This document shows, piece after piece, positions 30,783 through 42,099 of a DNA stretch of 64,000 bases (its first letter is position 1; every line of letters begins with the position of its first letter). The notes under the pieces are model-generated. The model worked only from the letters and a program-made list of their open reading frames with translations. It was not told where the DNA came from and did no database searches. The stretch comes from Salminus brasiliensis (taxonomy: Eukaryota; Chordata; Actinopteri; Characiformes; Bryconidae): the NCBI RefSeq assembly GCF_030463535.1, contig NC_132901.1, forward strand, positions 2,514,349 through 2,578,348, read 5' to 3'. Made by a program: the position numbers and the translations under genes.

Positions 30783-33700
30783 TAGTCACAGAGAAATCAG
30801 CTTGCACACTATATGTCCAAAAGTTTGTGGACACCCCTTCTTATGAAGGCATTCAGCTACTTAGGGTTGCACCTGTTGCTGCTGATGCTACAGATATGCA
30901 AATGCATACACACACACACAAACAGCTTGTCCTGTACTGCCAATAGAATAGGACCCTCTGGAGCAGATGATTCTAACATGATGAACCTACTGGCACCAAC
31001 AGGCCAGGCGTGGGCTAGAAGAGGGGTATGAAGCCCCGCTAGCATTGTGGAGCTGTGGAGCAGTGGAAGAACTGTGTTCTCTGGAATGATGGAGCGTACT
31101 GCACCATGCAGTACTTTCGGATGGGATGAGGTGGCGTGGTGATCGTCCGAACATCCTGACCTACCTCGCTCACCTCACTCTTGTCGCTGAGTGCAAGCAA
31201 ATGCTCACAGCAATGCCCTGCTCCGAAATCTAGGACCCTGGACAGTAGAGACAGCTACTCCAACAAAAGCAGGATAAACTGTAAAAATGTTTTTCAATAC
31301 CCTTGATTTCTGAAGAGCAAGTGAATGAGCAGGTGTCCCAATACTTTTGTCCATATAGTATATGCTGGTAAAACCTTTATTTGGCTGAAGGTTTCTCGTG
31401 AAAGAAGCTGCACTCACAGGACCGGCGTCCTTTTTCTCCTTCTTTTTCGACGTCTTCCTGCTTCCCCCATCTTCCGCTCTGTGGAACAAAAGGGCAGCAG
31501 AAGCTCAGACCGGGCCTGAGGACCACGCAGGCAGGTTCCTCACCTACACTCCAACGTAATCAGCATGGTCAGCGCTACTCACTCTATGTACTGATGGAGG
31601 TCTCTACACGGCGCTCCCTCCGCCAGGTTCTCCGCTGTTGACCGGAAGCCCTTGTTGGGCCACAGCAGTACGGGGCTGTTGCAGAGGCTGAACGCTAGGC
31701 TTTCAGACGAGACTCTGGAGCGGAGCGTCTGGAAGGATCTGGAGATGGCGGCCTGTCCCTGTTTTTCTAAGAGGAACGAGACTCAGGTAAAATAGCAGGC
31801 CACAGTATAGTACAGAAAAGGTCAGTACAGTATAGAATGGTATAGTACAGTATAGTATGATAGGGGGTAAGATAGAATATAGAATATAGAATAGTATGGT
31901 ATGGTATTTCATGGAATGGTACAGTACAGTATAGTATAGTATGATAAGTGGTATAATAGTATAGTATAGTATGGTATGGCATAATATGGTATAGTACATT
32001 CAAGAATGGTATAGTGTGGTATGGTATGGTATAGTACAGTATTGTATGAGAAGCGGTACAATAGTATAGTATAGTATGGTATAGTATTTTATGGTATGCT
32101 ATAATATGGTATAGTGCTGTATAGCAAGGTAAAGTATGGCATAGTACATTAAAGAATAGTATAGTGTGGTATAGTATGGTATAGTACAGTATAGTATGAT
32201 AAGGGGTAAGACAGTATAGAATAGTATGGTATAGAATTTTATGGCATGGTAAAATATAGTATAGTACCGTATAGAATGGTATCGTATTGTATGGTGTTGT
32301 ATGATAAGGGGTAAGATAGTATAGAATAGTATGGTATAGAATTTTATGGCATGGTAAAATATAGTATAGTACGGTATAGTACAGTATAGTATGATAAGGG
32401 GGTAAGATAGTATAGAATAGTATGGTATAGAATTTTATGGCATGGTAAAATATAGTATAGTATGCTATAGTACAGTATAGTATGGTAAGGGATAAGATAG
32501 TACAGTATAGTACCGTATAGAATGGTATAGTATTGTATGGTGTTGTATGATAAGCGGTAATATAGTACAGAATAGTATGGTAATGTATAGTATGGCGTAG
32601 TATATTATGCTATAGTATAGCATAGCATATTATGTCTAGTACAGTATGGGATGGGATAAGATAGTAGAGTATAGTATCATATGGCATAGCATAGTATGGC
32701 ATAAAATAGTACATTATGTACAGTATAATACAGTATGGTATAGGAAGATAGTATAGTATCATATGGCATAGTATAGTATGGCATAAAATATAGTACAGTA
32801 AAGTATGGTATGGTATAATAGGATATATTATCATATGGCATAGTATAGTATAGTATAGTATAGTATAGTATGATATAGTATAGCATAGCATATTATGTAT
32901 AGTACAGTATGGGATGGGATAAGATAGTATAGTATCATATGGCATAGTATAGTATAGCATAGCATATTATGTATAGTACAGTATGGGATGGGATAAGACA
33001 GTAGAGTATAGTACCATATGGCATAGCATAGTATGGCATAAAATAGTACATTATGTACAGTATAATACAGTATGGTATAGGAAGATAGTATAGTATCATA
33101 TGGCAGAGTATAGTATGGCATAAAATATAGTACAGTAAAGTATGGTATAATAGGATATATTATCATATAGCATAGTATAGTATAGTATAGTATAGTATGA
33201 TATAATATAGCATAGCATATTATGTGTAGTACAGTATGGGATGGGATAAGATAGTATAGTATCATATGGCATAGTATAGTAGAGCATAGTATAGTACATT
33301 ATGTACAGTATAATACAGTATGGTATAGGAAGATAGTATAGTACATTATGTACAGTATAATACAGTATGGTATAGGAAGATAGTATAGTACATTATGGTA
33401 CAGTATAGCATGGTAAGGGATAAGATGTAGTATGGTATATAGGGTATACTATAGTATAGTAAAGCATAATATAAAGGATGATATTAATCCATATCTATAG
33501 GAAGGTGCTGAAAGGTATAGTACTGTCAGTATATTAGGTACTAGATAACTAGTCGCTACCATTGGAGCTGTCGAGATGGCAGGACAAGTCCAACACCCCT
33601 CTTAACCGAAAAACGAGGCTGCTGTCCTCTGTGTGAACCTGTTAGAGAGGAGAGACACACCGTGGTCAGAAACCTGCAGGACATCTCCATTCACCCCCCA

Positions 33701-33897
33701 TTTACCCCCCATTCACCCCCCATTCACCCCAACAGTTCCTGCCTGGCTTCTTCCCGGAATGTACCGGTCCACCTTAAACGCTGCAGCGGTTTCGGACCGT
33801 CCCCGGCTCACTGCGCCATTTAAGGTGGACCGGACAGTTCCCGTAAGACGCCAAAATCCGGACACACAGACACGGAGCAGAATGAACTTCTCACCAT
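23121..33897 (-). CDS. ufsp2: UFM1-specific peptidase 2 (Ufsp2, C78 cysteine protease)
   Basis: Matures the ubiquitin-like modifier UFM1 and removes it from targets, mainly at the ER and ribosome. Twelve coding exons in transcript order: 33897-33895, 33638-33560, 31766-31583, 31478-31418, 30693-30539, 30382-30187, 29505-29359, 28499-28335, 28246-28122, 28004-27928, 27671-27547, 23207-23121. All phases agree; product 467 aa (human 469). The catalytic Cys is ~residue 300 in [19 protein letters not shown]. The Asp/His pair is D424/H426 in LDPHYTG, and Tyr288 precedes the Cys. The last exon reads [20 protein letters not shown]. Exon 1 supplies only the Met codon before a GTGAGA donor, so the start is inferred from phase and the matching [14 protein letters not shown] of exon 2. 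Exon 4 is Lys-rich. The last intron is 4.3 kb and repeat-filled. Confidence 0.95.
23340..24130. repeat. TTTACAGTTAAATTAGCTGTAA array with ~243-bp higher-order period
   Basis: Short units built on AAGCTAGTAAA and GTTAAATTAGCTGTAA. A larger block beginning TGTTTAACACAGAAAAACGT (about 23378) recurs about 243 bases later with few changes. In the last ufsp2 intron. Confidence 0.9.
24131..25560. repeat. Degenerate CCTTAAATTAGTAATAA repeats
   Basis: AT-rich sequence with dozens of imperfect copies of CTTAAATTAGTAATAATCC and TTAGTCATAATC. No open frame of interest. The only GC-rich interruption is the inverted exon copy at 24620-24672. Confidence 0.85.
24620..24672 (+). repeat. Inverted partial copy of the start of ufsp2 exon 11
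   Basis: 53 bases on the plus strand match the minus-strand sequence 27685-27633 at 49 of 53 positions; all four differences are transitions. The source piece spans the pyrimidine tract and acceptor (TTCCTCCCTTCCAG) and the first 39 bases of exon 11 ([13 protein letters not shown]). The copy lies 3 kb downstream in the same intron, in opposite orientation, inside AT-rich repeats. It is non-coding as it stands. Confidence 0.92.
25631..25672. repeat. (GT)n microsatellite
   Basis: Uninterrupted GT run of about 21 units in the last ufsp2 intron. Confidence 0.95.
25863..26736. repeat. 46-bp minisatellite, 19 copies
   Basis: 874 bases equal exactly 19 units of 46 bp; a unit starts GTCCAACAGCGCTACYGTGG and continues with CATTAGCAGGGCCTGGCTGA or its AGCACAGCC variant. 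Units 2-9 alternate strictly between T/ACA and C/GGG types, making a 92-bp dimer period; units 10-19 are all GGG type. Unit 7 has one extra change (GAGG for GACG). In the last ufsp2 intron. Confidence 0.97.
27243..27530. mobile_element. Family A element beside ufsp2 exon 11
   Basis: Left end TTCAAAAGTTTGCGGACACC, right end GGCGTCCACAAACTTTTGTC. The right end stops about 15 bases from the exon 11 donor (27546), so it makes up most of the proximal intron sequence there. Confidence 0.7.
28703..29085. mobile_element. Family A element between ufsp2 exons 7 and 8
   Basis: Left end CTACGTGTCCAAATATTTGT, right end AAGGTGTCCCAATAGTTTTG. The interior includes GAGAAGAAGTACTGCCAATT and a CTGTGGAGCAGTGGAAGAAC phrase typical of the family. 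Confidence 0.75.
29835..30026. mobile_element. Family A fragment between ufsp2 exons 6 and 7
   Basis: Contains the internal phrases TTTATACCCCCCCCTCTAGT and CTATTGGCAGCACTTCTCTA and one end, GGTGTCCACAAATATTTGGC. The other end is missing. Confidence 0.6.
30803..31366. mobile_element. Family A element, apparently full length
   Basis: About 560 bp with both ends intact: CACTATATGTCCAAAAGTTT on the left and CCCAATACTTTTGTCCATAT on the right. This is the best copy in the window for defining the family. Lies in the ufsp2 intron between exons 4 and 5. Confidence 0.8.
31795..33480. repeat. GTATA/ATAGT pentamer-type satellite in ufsp2 intron 2
   Basis: About 1.7 kb of degenerate TAGTATGGTA and TATAGTATAG sequence. 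A larger block containing CATAAAATAGTACATTATGT recurs about 338 bases apart (near 32701 and 33039), showing higher-order structure. Open Tyr/Ile-rich frames on the minus strand are by-products. Confidence 0.95.
33763..33837. repeat. Imperfect palindromic element at the ufsp2 start
   Basis: CCGGTCCACCTTAAA on the left is repeated inverted as TTTAAGGTGGACCGG on the right, with CTGCAG/CTGCGC flanks inside. The core TCCACCTTAAA matches the palindrome at 12667-12815. It lies within about 135 bases of the ufsp2 ATG, so in the promoter or leader. Confidence 0.75.
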
Positions 33898-34029
33898 TTT
33901 CAGCGCTCACTCCTCACAGCAGTCCGGACAGCTGCCCGCAGCGCGGAGCCATGATGACGTGTGACAACACGGCCGCCTGCAGGACGCCCGCACACACAGC
34001 GGCCCCTGCCGGCCCGGGGCTTTTATTAT

Positions 34030-34794
34030 GAAATGTCCATTTATGTATTTATATTATTTAATTTTTTTATATATATAATATTAATGTTTTTAATATAATA
34101 AACATGGAATGTGGAAAGAGCATACAAAAGAAAAATGTGAAATAAATTAAAATAAAACGTAAAAAATAAAATAAACAAATAAAAAATATATACTTACTTA
34201 AAAATAAAAGAATTATAATTATATATTTTAAATATATTAAATTAAATACAATAATACGATATGAATATTTCTATAAAATTATACAATTATTATGTAGTTC
34301 AAAAAAGAATAAATGCTTGCTTTCAAACATGCACTTTAAAAAAAAAACACATCGATTTCATTAATCATCTAATTAATAAATCTATTCATGTCTGAACAGA
34401 ACATGTAAAATGCTGGGAGTTATGCTGTGACACGATAAAATTGTATCCATATCAATAATTTTCATGGTTAAATATTATTCTGTACGATTTCTGACGTACA
34501 TGTGAGTCTGTCCATGTAACAAAAAAATGTATGCAAAAATACATTAATAAAAATAATAATAATATCACATAATAACAAACATAATATAGGCTATAGTGTG
34601 CTGCTCGACAGTCAGGTGAGTTTCAGGTGAGTTTCAGGTGAGTGATGAGGAAGAGAACAGACCAATCAGTTGGGTGAATTCTGAATTAAGTTTTTAATCA
34701 AAATGATAAAGAAAGTTTATATTACAGCAGATTGATTTCAGATCTTCCACAGTGATCACTGTAACCATCCTGATTGGTCAGATGAACATATACA

Positions 34795-34833
<39 letters not shown>

Positions 34834-34860
34834 TGCCTCACTTTCACACACAAATTCACA
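34030..34860. other. AT-rich spacer between ufsp2 and the THAP gene
   Basis: Mostly AT-rich low-complexity DNA with a (CA)n run near 34797-34828. ATTAAA on the minus strand (34698-34693) is a possible poly(A) signal for the THAP gene. No other feature seen. Confidence 0.5.
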
Positions 34861-34867
34861 CACGAGT

Positions 34868-35979
34868 CTAGCAGTCTCTCAGATTTCCCGAAGAATCAGC
34901 CTCAGCCTCAGCGTCTGATTTCGTCTCCGATTCCGTCTCCTCCTCTTTAAAGTGCGCCATGGCGTCCTCCAGCACCTCGTCTCCTGTGGAGCGCAAGCGG
35001 GACATTAATAATGAATGAACCTGAACCTCCAGGAACCAGGCCCCACCACCCTAAAACGCAAGCCCACAATCATGCACCATGCCCTGGCTGACAAAAACCA
35101 CAAAACAGCCCCTGGACCTCCAGGAACCTCCAGGAACCCTTCAGGAACCTCCAAGCTCCACAAGCATGCAAGATGTTCTGGGTCACTGTGCAAGTCAGCA
35201 AAGGGATACGCCATGGTGTGGGTCCTCAGGACACTTCCAGTCTGACCTGCATGAGCACTGTCCACTGCAGCTTTCAGCAGGGAGCGGTCATCAGTGGGCC
35301 GTCCAGGACCTCCTTGTGGACTCACGATGTCCTTCTCCTCAGGCTCCTCCTGGACATGCGAGAGAGAAAGGGGGTTCAATTAGAGATGATGACGACGACA
35401 ACATGACGTGAAGATTGAGTGAATTGTACCAGGAGTAATGACAAGGTTGGACTAAAGTATTGGGACACCACCCATAGGATCCTGCATGTTTATCTGCTCC
35501 ACAGGGTCCAATTCCATAGACGGTACAGGCACTAGACAGGCACTTGCACATTTGCACTTCACCTTGACTCCACGCTCTGCAGCCTGCAGGTGAGAAAGCC
35601 TCTCCCGGTTCCATTTGAAGAGACTCGGCCCTGCGGCCTTCACCCCTCCGATGAAGTGACAGCTGCAGATCCTGGAGTTCTCGTTGGAGCAGTCCGGGGG
35701 GCGTCTGGACCAAGCAAGCGAGCAAGCAAGCAAGCAGTGGAAACAGTCAGTACATGCAGACCAGAAGCTGAACTACAACTGAACACAAGGGGGCGTTATA
35801 CCCCCCCCCCCCCCCCCCATCAGGCTCGTGCATGTTGATCTGCTCCAAAAGAGGGTCCTATTCTATTGGCAGTACTTCTTCTCTACAGGGACTAGACAAG
35901 CTGCATGCAACCTAAAGGTAGTCTAATAATTAATGCATGCATGCATGTATGCATGAATAGGGTGTCCATAAATATGTGG

Positions 35980-36010
<31 letters not shown>

Positions 36011-36262
36011 ATGCACCTCCCATATTGCTTCAGGGCTGTCAGTTCACCCTCGTATAACATGCAACCCCCGCGTAATGTATGTCCAGCCCGGTCCAGCCCG
36101 GTCCAGCCTGACCACAGCCCCGTTCACCTGCTGTCTAAAGGGAACGGACCCGGAGAGCTTCTCCCACGTCCTGCGAGCCTGCGCGTCGCTGGGCAGGCGG
36201 AAGAAGCTGCACTGGCTCTTACTGTAACTGTGGTCACACTCGGCCACGAAGCACTGCACCAT
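34868..36262 (-). CDS. THAP-type zinc-finger protein (uncharacterised)
   Basis: Exons in transcript order: 36262-36128, 35704-35563, 35349-35247, 34983-34868. The first two encode a THAP DNA-binding domain of C2CH type: C4 and C9 (MVQCFVAEC), FFRLPSDAQARRTW, then SRICSCHF supplying the last Cys and His. Exon 3 (EEPEEKDIVSPQGG) and exon 4 (DEVLEDAMAHFKEEETESE) are acidic and lack known domains. The protein is short (about 157-164 aa). Problem: exon 1 ends in phase 0 at the strong donor CAG/GTGAAC, but exon 2 needs two leftover bases to read the zinc-finger frame. Either a weaker donor at 36150 (GG/GTCCGT) is used, or the run of six C near 35696-35701 has one base too many. I cannot assign it to a named THAP gene. 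Confidence 0.75.
35450..35985. mobile_element. Family A element overlapping the THAP gene
   Basis: Left end GGACTAAAGTATTGGGACAC, right end GGTGTCCATAAATATGTGGA. Interior phrases (GTTTATCTGCTCCACAGGGT, TCCTATTCTATTGGCAGTAC) fit the family. As drawn it encloses THAP exon 2 (35563-35704), so it is more likely two partial copies flanking the exon than one element. A run of 18 C lies at 35801-35818. Confidence 0.5.
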
Positions 36263-38170
36263 CTTCCCGAACTACATCCTAAAGAGACAGCGGGGTTCGC
36301 CGGCTACGGCTCCATCCTCCTCCTCCTCCTCCTCCTCCTCCCGCCTCCAGCCTCCGCACTTCCGCCTCCAGCCTCCGCACTTCCGCGCGGCCGCGAGCGG
36401 GAGGTAAACAGACGCCGCTCGCGCTGCTGCCCGCTAGCGGACGGGGGCTAACGCCGGCCCTGAGGGGCGCAGAAAAGCAGGAATTTCGGCGGGAATTAAG
36501 CGCTGGAACTGGGAAAAGTCTCTCACAAGCGCTGGAATTGGGAATGTTCTGACATTTCTCTGGAAAATGTGACGCTTTGCTCGTGGTTTCAGCTTGTTTC
36601 CACAGCCTGAAGCACCTAGTAGCTAGCGAGCTAGCATGTGTTAGGCTATCGGCTAGGCTAGGGGTCAGAGGGGTCAGGGGGGTCAGGGGGGGGAAGTGGC
36701 CGACTGCGGCATCCGCTGGCCTCGACACGCCTCGAGTCGCCATGTTGTTTTTGTTTAAAAAGTGGAGAGGAGATTAGAAGGTTCTGTAAAACCCGTCTTC
36801 ATCAAGAACCTGAACCCGGGTCGGCGGTGAACGGCGGTCCCGAGGAGCTCTGAGAAGTCGCCCACTCCGAAAAGTTCTTCAGTCGCTCTCCATAACGAAC
36901 ACAAAGCTAAACGAACATGCTAGCACTAAGTCAGCGCTAAGAGTTAGCTAGCCTGCTAGACAGCGAGGAGAAGGGCGGTTAAGGGTGGCTCGCAGGCTAA
37001 CGCTAGCACTGAGTTAGCTAGCTAGCTGTCATGTGTATCCAGCGTAGATATGGCAGCTAGTGTGCGACTTTGGGTAGCTAGCCTTGACCTTTTGCTTATT
37101 CGCCTCAAAAACCAGAGCCGGCGGCATCAGCCAGCGCTAAGACGCTAAGAGTGAGTGTGGTAGCTAAGGTATGGCTAATCACAGAAACCAGCTGTCCCAT
37201 TCAAATTCCACGTCCCGAGTCGGGTAGCGACACATACACATACGACACCCTAACGCTATGAGCTTAACACCGTATGCTAATCGTAAAAGTGCAGGTTTGG
37301 CAGGTTAGCACGCAAATATAGTCAAGCTAACCCATTTTTTTGTTGTAACAGGAAGTGGTGAAGCGTTGCTATGCCAACAGACAACACTGCAAGAACTCCA
37401 GCCGCCATTGCCGCTGCACTTACATCGCTAGCCGCCATCTTTTTTTTTTCCCCCCCAATGTTCCAGACCTAGTGTCCGATTCTCCGTCTGCGGCCTCTGT
37501 CCATACTCCTGTTCCTCCAGGTACTGGTCCGTTCAGAAGTTCACATCAGGACATATCCCAGAATGCATTGCGCACCACACTGCTGCATAAAATTAGCATA
37601 CAGTGTCCACCCGTCCTCGTCAGTCCCATCAAGTACCCTAGTCCGACCTTGCCGCACTTTGTATTGACGATGTCCCAGTAGCTCACCCCTTGTCGTTGCG
37701 CACTGCATTGTGGGATATTAGTGTCCATCATGACCACGTTCAGAAACCGGCCGGTTCTAAGTTTGCGTTGTGGATATCTTAGTCAGCATTAATTAATTAA
37801 TTGGGACGCATCGTTCCACGATCCGGACCGGAGAACCTGCATCGAGAATTCCAACTTCCTCCAGAGCGATCCAGAGACACTAGAGGGCGCTAAACAGTGC
37901 GAACCCACAGTGAACTGACGTTCTCATGCCGTTCTCGTGGCCCTGCACCATGCTTAGGCAGGTTATGTTGTTGTGTCCCCCTTAAATCCGTCACGTGATC
38001 TGAATTTAGCTATGTAATTAATTACTTAATTACGTAATTACGTAATTACACGTTAAAAGTACAGTAAGCCAGCAGGAACCACTCTACAGGCCTCTACAGT
38101 GTGTGTGGTGGGACGATGGTGGCTTAGCTTACCGATATCCAGTGGAGACAAATCCAATGATCACTTCCTG
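36263..38170. other. THAP gene promoter side and spacer toward pdlim3
   Basis: 36263-36480 is GC-rich with a (CTC)n run (36317-36341), fitting a CpG-type promoter and leader for the THAP gene. 36600-37340 has many GCTAGC/TTAGC phrases. Open frames at 37355-37681 and 36279-36743 show no recognisable protein. 37790-38060 has AT-rich TTAATTAATTA and TACGTAATTA runs. Confidence 0.4.
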
Positions 38171-38384
38171 TTTTTTATTTATTTATATATTTATTGATTG
38201 ATTGATCAATCCATCAATTCAAATAAGTACACAGAACACATTACTGATACACTACAAAACAAATACAATCAATACATCAGTGAGTGAGTGTGTGTGTGAG
38301 TGTGTGTGAGTGTTCCTAAGGGACCTTCCGACAAATGGCAGGCCGTTTTCGTGACTGTGCCTTTAAGACTGCTCATGAATGGGC

Positions 38385-38690
38385 GGGGCCAAATCCAGCC
38401 TACTCTGTAATTGGCTATTTAATTTGTCCTTCTGCTCTATGATTGGCTATTGAATTTCCTCTCAAACTCTGTGATTGGCCAATATATTTTTCCTTCTTGT
38501 TCTACGATTGGCTAGTTCAACTGTGGACCCGCCTGCTCTGTTATTGGCTACCTAAATTTGTCCTTCTGCTCTATGATTGACTATTGAATTTTAACGTCTG
38601 CTCTGTGATTGGCTAAACAATTTTTCGTGTTGTAGCCTGATTGGCTAGCTGCATTTTCATCCCTTTCAAGCCTTTCTAGATAATTGGCCC
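38385..38690. repeat. CCAAT-rich tandem array in the pdlim3 3'UTR region
   Basis: Imperfect ~35- to 50-bp units of CTCTGTGATTGGCTATTGAA with TTTGTCCTTCTG between. Eight ATTGG (CCAAT on the minus strand) occur in about 280 bases. It lies after the pdlim3 stop and before a minus-strand AATAAA near 38176, so is probably transcribed. Confidence 0.8.
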
Positions 38691-38730
38691 TTAACAGACG
38701 TGAGCGCACTGTGGAAGAGTGTGTGAGTGT

Positions 38731-38763
<33 letters not shown>

Positions 38764-38767
38764 TTCT

Positions 38768-40081
38768 CTACTCTGAAGGGAAAGCTGCGATCAGGTCGTG
38801 ACCTTCTGGTGGCTTCGAGCGAGCATGTGCGTGAGTTTCGCAGTAAAGCTCGTCGTCTATGAAGAAGTAGCCTTTCTGCTTCAGGTTCTCCTCGCAGTCC
38901 GAGCAGACGAAGCAGCCGGGGTGCCGATACTTATCCCGAACCTTTACGACCGTCCCGCTGAAAGAGAGAGACAGAGAGGGTGGGTTACATCCATGTAAAG
39001 ACCACCAGTCCAACTGTTAAGCACTGGGGTTGTGTTGCAGCCAGTGGCACAACACCTGTAGAACACCTCTTTGGTAGGTGTTGACCTCTGCATACCGGGA
39101 GAGAACACCTCACCAGACCTGCCTGATGTTCTGGAGATGTTCTGACCCAGTCTGACTCGTCTAGAACATCTCAGTTCGGTTCTTTTCAGAGTGTCTCAGA
39201 TTCTTACGCTTGACCAGGTTCACCTTCAGTCACCTTCAGGAACTGACTGTCCACCTGCGGCCTTCACTATGGGACCATGGGACTCGTCACCGAGGTCCTC
39301 ATCTCAGGTACTCACACTATGCCGTTGCCGCACTTGTCACACATGGGCAGTCTGTGGAGGTTTCCTGCAGGGGTGGGGGGCTTGGTGGTGGGCGCTCGCA
39401 CTGTTCTCGTCACGATTGGACGCGTTCCTGTGGATCAAAGAGATTTTGGTCACTCCCACCAGTCCAGATGATTAGAGTCCAGCTCCATTCCCATTGTGAA
39501 ATGTGGGTGTGTGAGAGGGTGTGTGTGGTGGGGGTCCTGTCACTTTCCAATCTGATTATCAGGCTCATACACTCTTGCTTTGTGATTGGCTAGCTGAAAC
39601 TTTGACCCGCCTACTCTGTAACTGGCTAGCTGAATTTGTCCTTCTATCCTGTGATTGGCTATTAAATGTTCCTCTTGTTTTATCATTGGCTAGCTGAATT
39701 TGTCCTTTTGTTCTGTGGTTGGCCATTGAATTGTTTCTCCTGATTTGTGATTGGCTATTAAAGTTCCTCTCAAACTCTGTGATTGATTTAATTTCCCCCT
39801 CTTGTTCCATGATTAAACCTTTGACCCGCCTACTCTGTAATTGGCTAGCTGAATTTGTCCTCCTGTTCTGTGACTGGCTATTTAATTTGTCTTCCTGCTC
39901 TGTGATTGGCTGTTGAATTTCCCCTCCTCTTCTGTGAGTGCGTACCCTCACTGTTGATGTAATCCTGCAGGGCTTTGAAGGATCCTGATTGGCGGGGCTC
40001 ATGAGGCTCCTCCTCCGTCCGATCTCTCTGCAGCATCTGATACACATCCGACTCTTCTATACTGGTTAGGATCCTAGGACT

Positions 40082-40117
<36 letters not shown>

Positions 40118-42042
40118 CACTTCTTATCATCATCATTATCACCATCATCATCACCATCATCATCACTATAACCACCATCATCACAATCATTATCATCACT
40201 ATCACCATCATCATCACAATCGTTATCATTATCACATCATCACTATCACCACCATCATCACTATCACCACTATCATCATCACCATCATTATCACATCATC
40301 ATCATCACATCATCATTATCATTATCACATCATTATCACAATCATCACTATCACCACCATCACAATCATCATCACCATCATTATCACATCATCATCACTA
40401 TCACCACCATCATCACTATCACCACTATCATCATCACCATCATTATCACATCATCATCATCACATCATCATTATCATTATCACATCATTATCACAATCAT
40501 CACTATCACCATCATCACCATCATTATCACATCATCATCACTATCACCATCATCATCACAATCATTATCATCACCATCATTATCACATCATCATTATCAC
40601 CATCACATTATCATTATCACCATCATCATCATTATCACCATCATCATGATCACCCTAACTATCACCATCATCACCATCATCATCACAATCATTATCATCA
40701 CCATCATCATTATCACCATCATCATTATCACCCTATCACCATCATCATCACCATCATCATCACAATCATTATCATCACCATCATCATTATCACCATCATC
40801 ATCACCACAATCATCATCATTATCACTATCACTATCATCGTCAATGTCAGTGTGACTCTTCTAAACAGCATAATCTTGGACTACACACACACAGCTGTTT
40901 CGTGTGTGTGTGTGTGTGTGTGTACACATGCTTTTCTGATGCAGCTCACCTGGCTCCAGCAGACACACCGGCCTCCAGCTAATCCACTCTGAAGACCTCC
41001 ATTCCCCTGCCCTTCTGTAAGCCCCTGGTTCTCTAACACACTCCATATATCTGCTCTTCTAATGTGATCCACATGCCTCACGGCTCACGTCCCCCTCACA
41101 ACACAACCCACCCTCCGAACCTCCAGCTTGTAGAGCAGAGTGTGGGCCCCCGAGGGCCAGTCTCCCAGTGGCTTCCAGCCAAAAACACAATTTACACAAT
41201 TTTCCACTTTTGCTGCAACTGTAGCCGATCAGCCAGGTCAGGCTTGGCTTTTTTCATTCCTAGAGCTACGAGGCTAATGTAGCTAACAAATAAATGCAAT
41301 GCTAATGCTGTGATATCAATGCTAACGAGTCCTTGAGCACCATCATTCCAGAGAACTGGGGGGCTTTATACCCCTCTAGCCCACACGTGGCATTAGGCAG
41401 CATGGTGCTAATAGATTCACATTTATCTGCTCCACTTTATACACTATGTGTCCAAATGTTTGTGGACATCCTTTCTTGTGAATGTATTCAGCTCCTTTCC
41501 GCACACACAGCTTGTCTAGCCCCTGTAGAGAAGAAGTACTGCCAATAGAATAGGACTCAGATAGGAAGCAGATAAACATCATGAACCTATTGCCACCATG
41601 CTGCCTAATGCCAGGCGTGGGCTAGAGGGGTATAAAGCCCCCCCGCACTGAGCTGTGGAGCAGTGGAAGAGCTGTGTAGATGCAATCATGGGTGGTCTTA
41701 ACAGTCAGGGGCAGTTTGTCCACTCAGCACCTTTCCTATATTGGTTCTAATGGTCTAAAGTGAAGAGTCACTTGACCTCAGAAGACCCTTCCACACTCAC
41801 CTCTCCGGTTTGTTGTGGATCAGGCCCCTGAGCTGACCATGTAAGGCGTCCTGGATGTTGCCTGAGGAATAAAGGCCTATGGGGGAGTTGTAGGCCGAGC
41901 TGACCACCTGCCGCTTGTCATCAATGTTAGCCGCTGCCACAAATGGAACAGCCCTCCGGTTATGGCCTGTGCCTATTGGCCTGTACTCCTGCCGTTCGAA
42001 AGCACACAAACTCCTGAGAGTAATATTTGTTTATATACCATG

Positions 42043-42099
<57 letters not shown>

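Noticed and set aside
31703-33299. Tyr/Ile-rich minus-strand frames up to 144 codons
   Set aside because: By-products of the ATAGT satellite in ufsp2 intron 2.
39565-40047. 160-codon minus-strand frame running from pdlim3 exon 5 into intron 5
   Set aside because: It is not in the pdlim3 frame; the openness comes from the CCAAT-rich repeat. Exon 5 splices cleanly at 39946.
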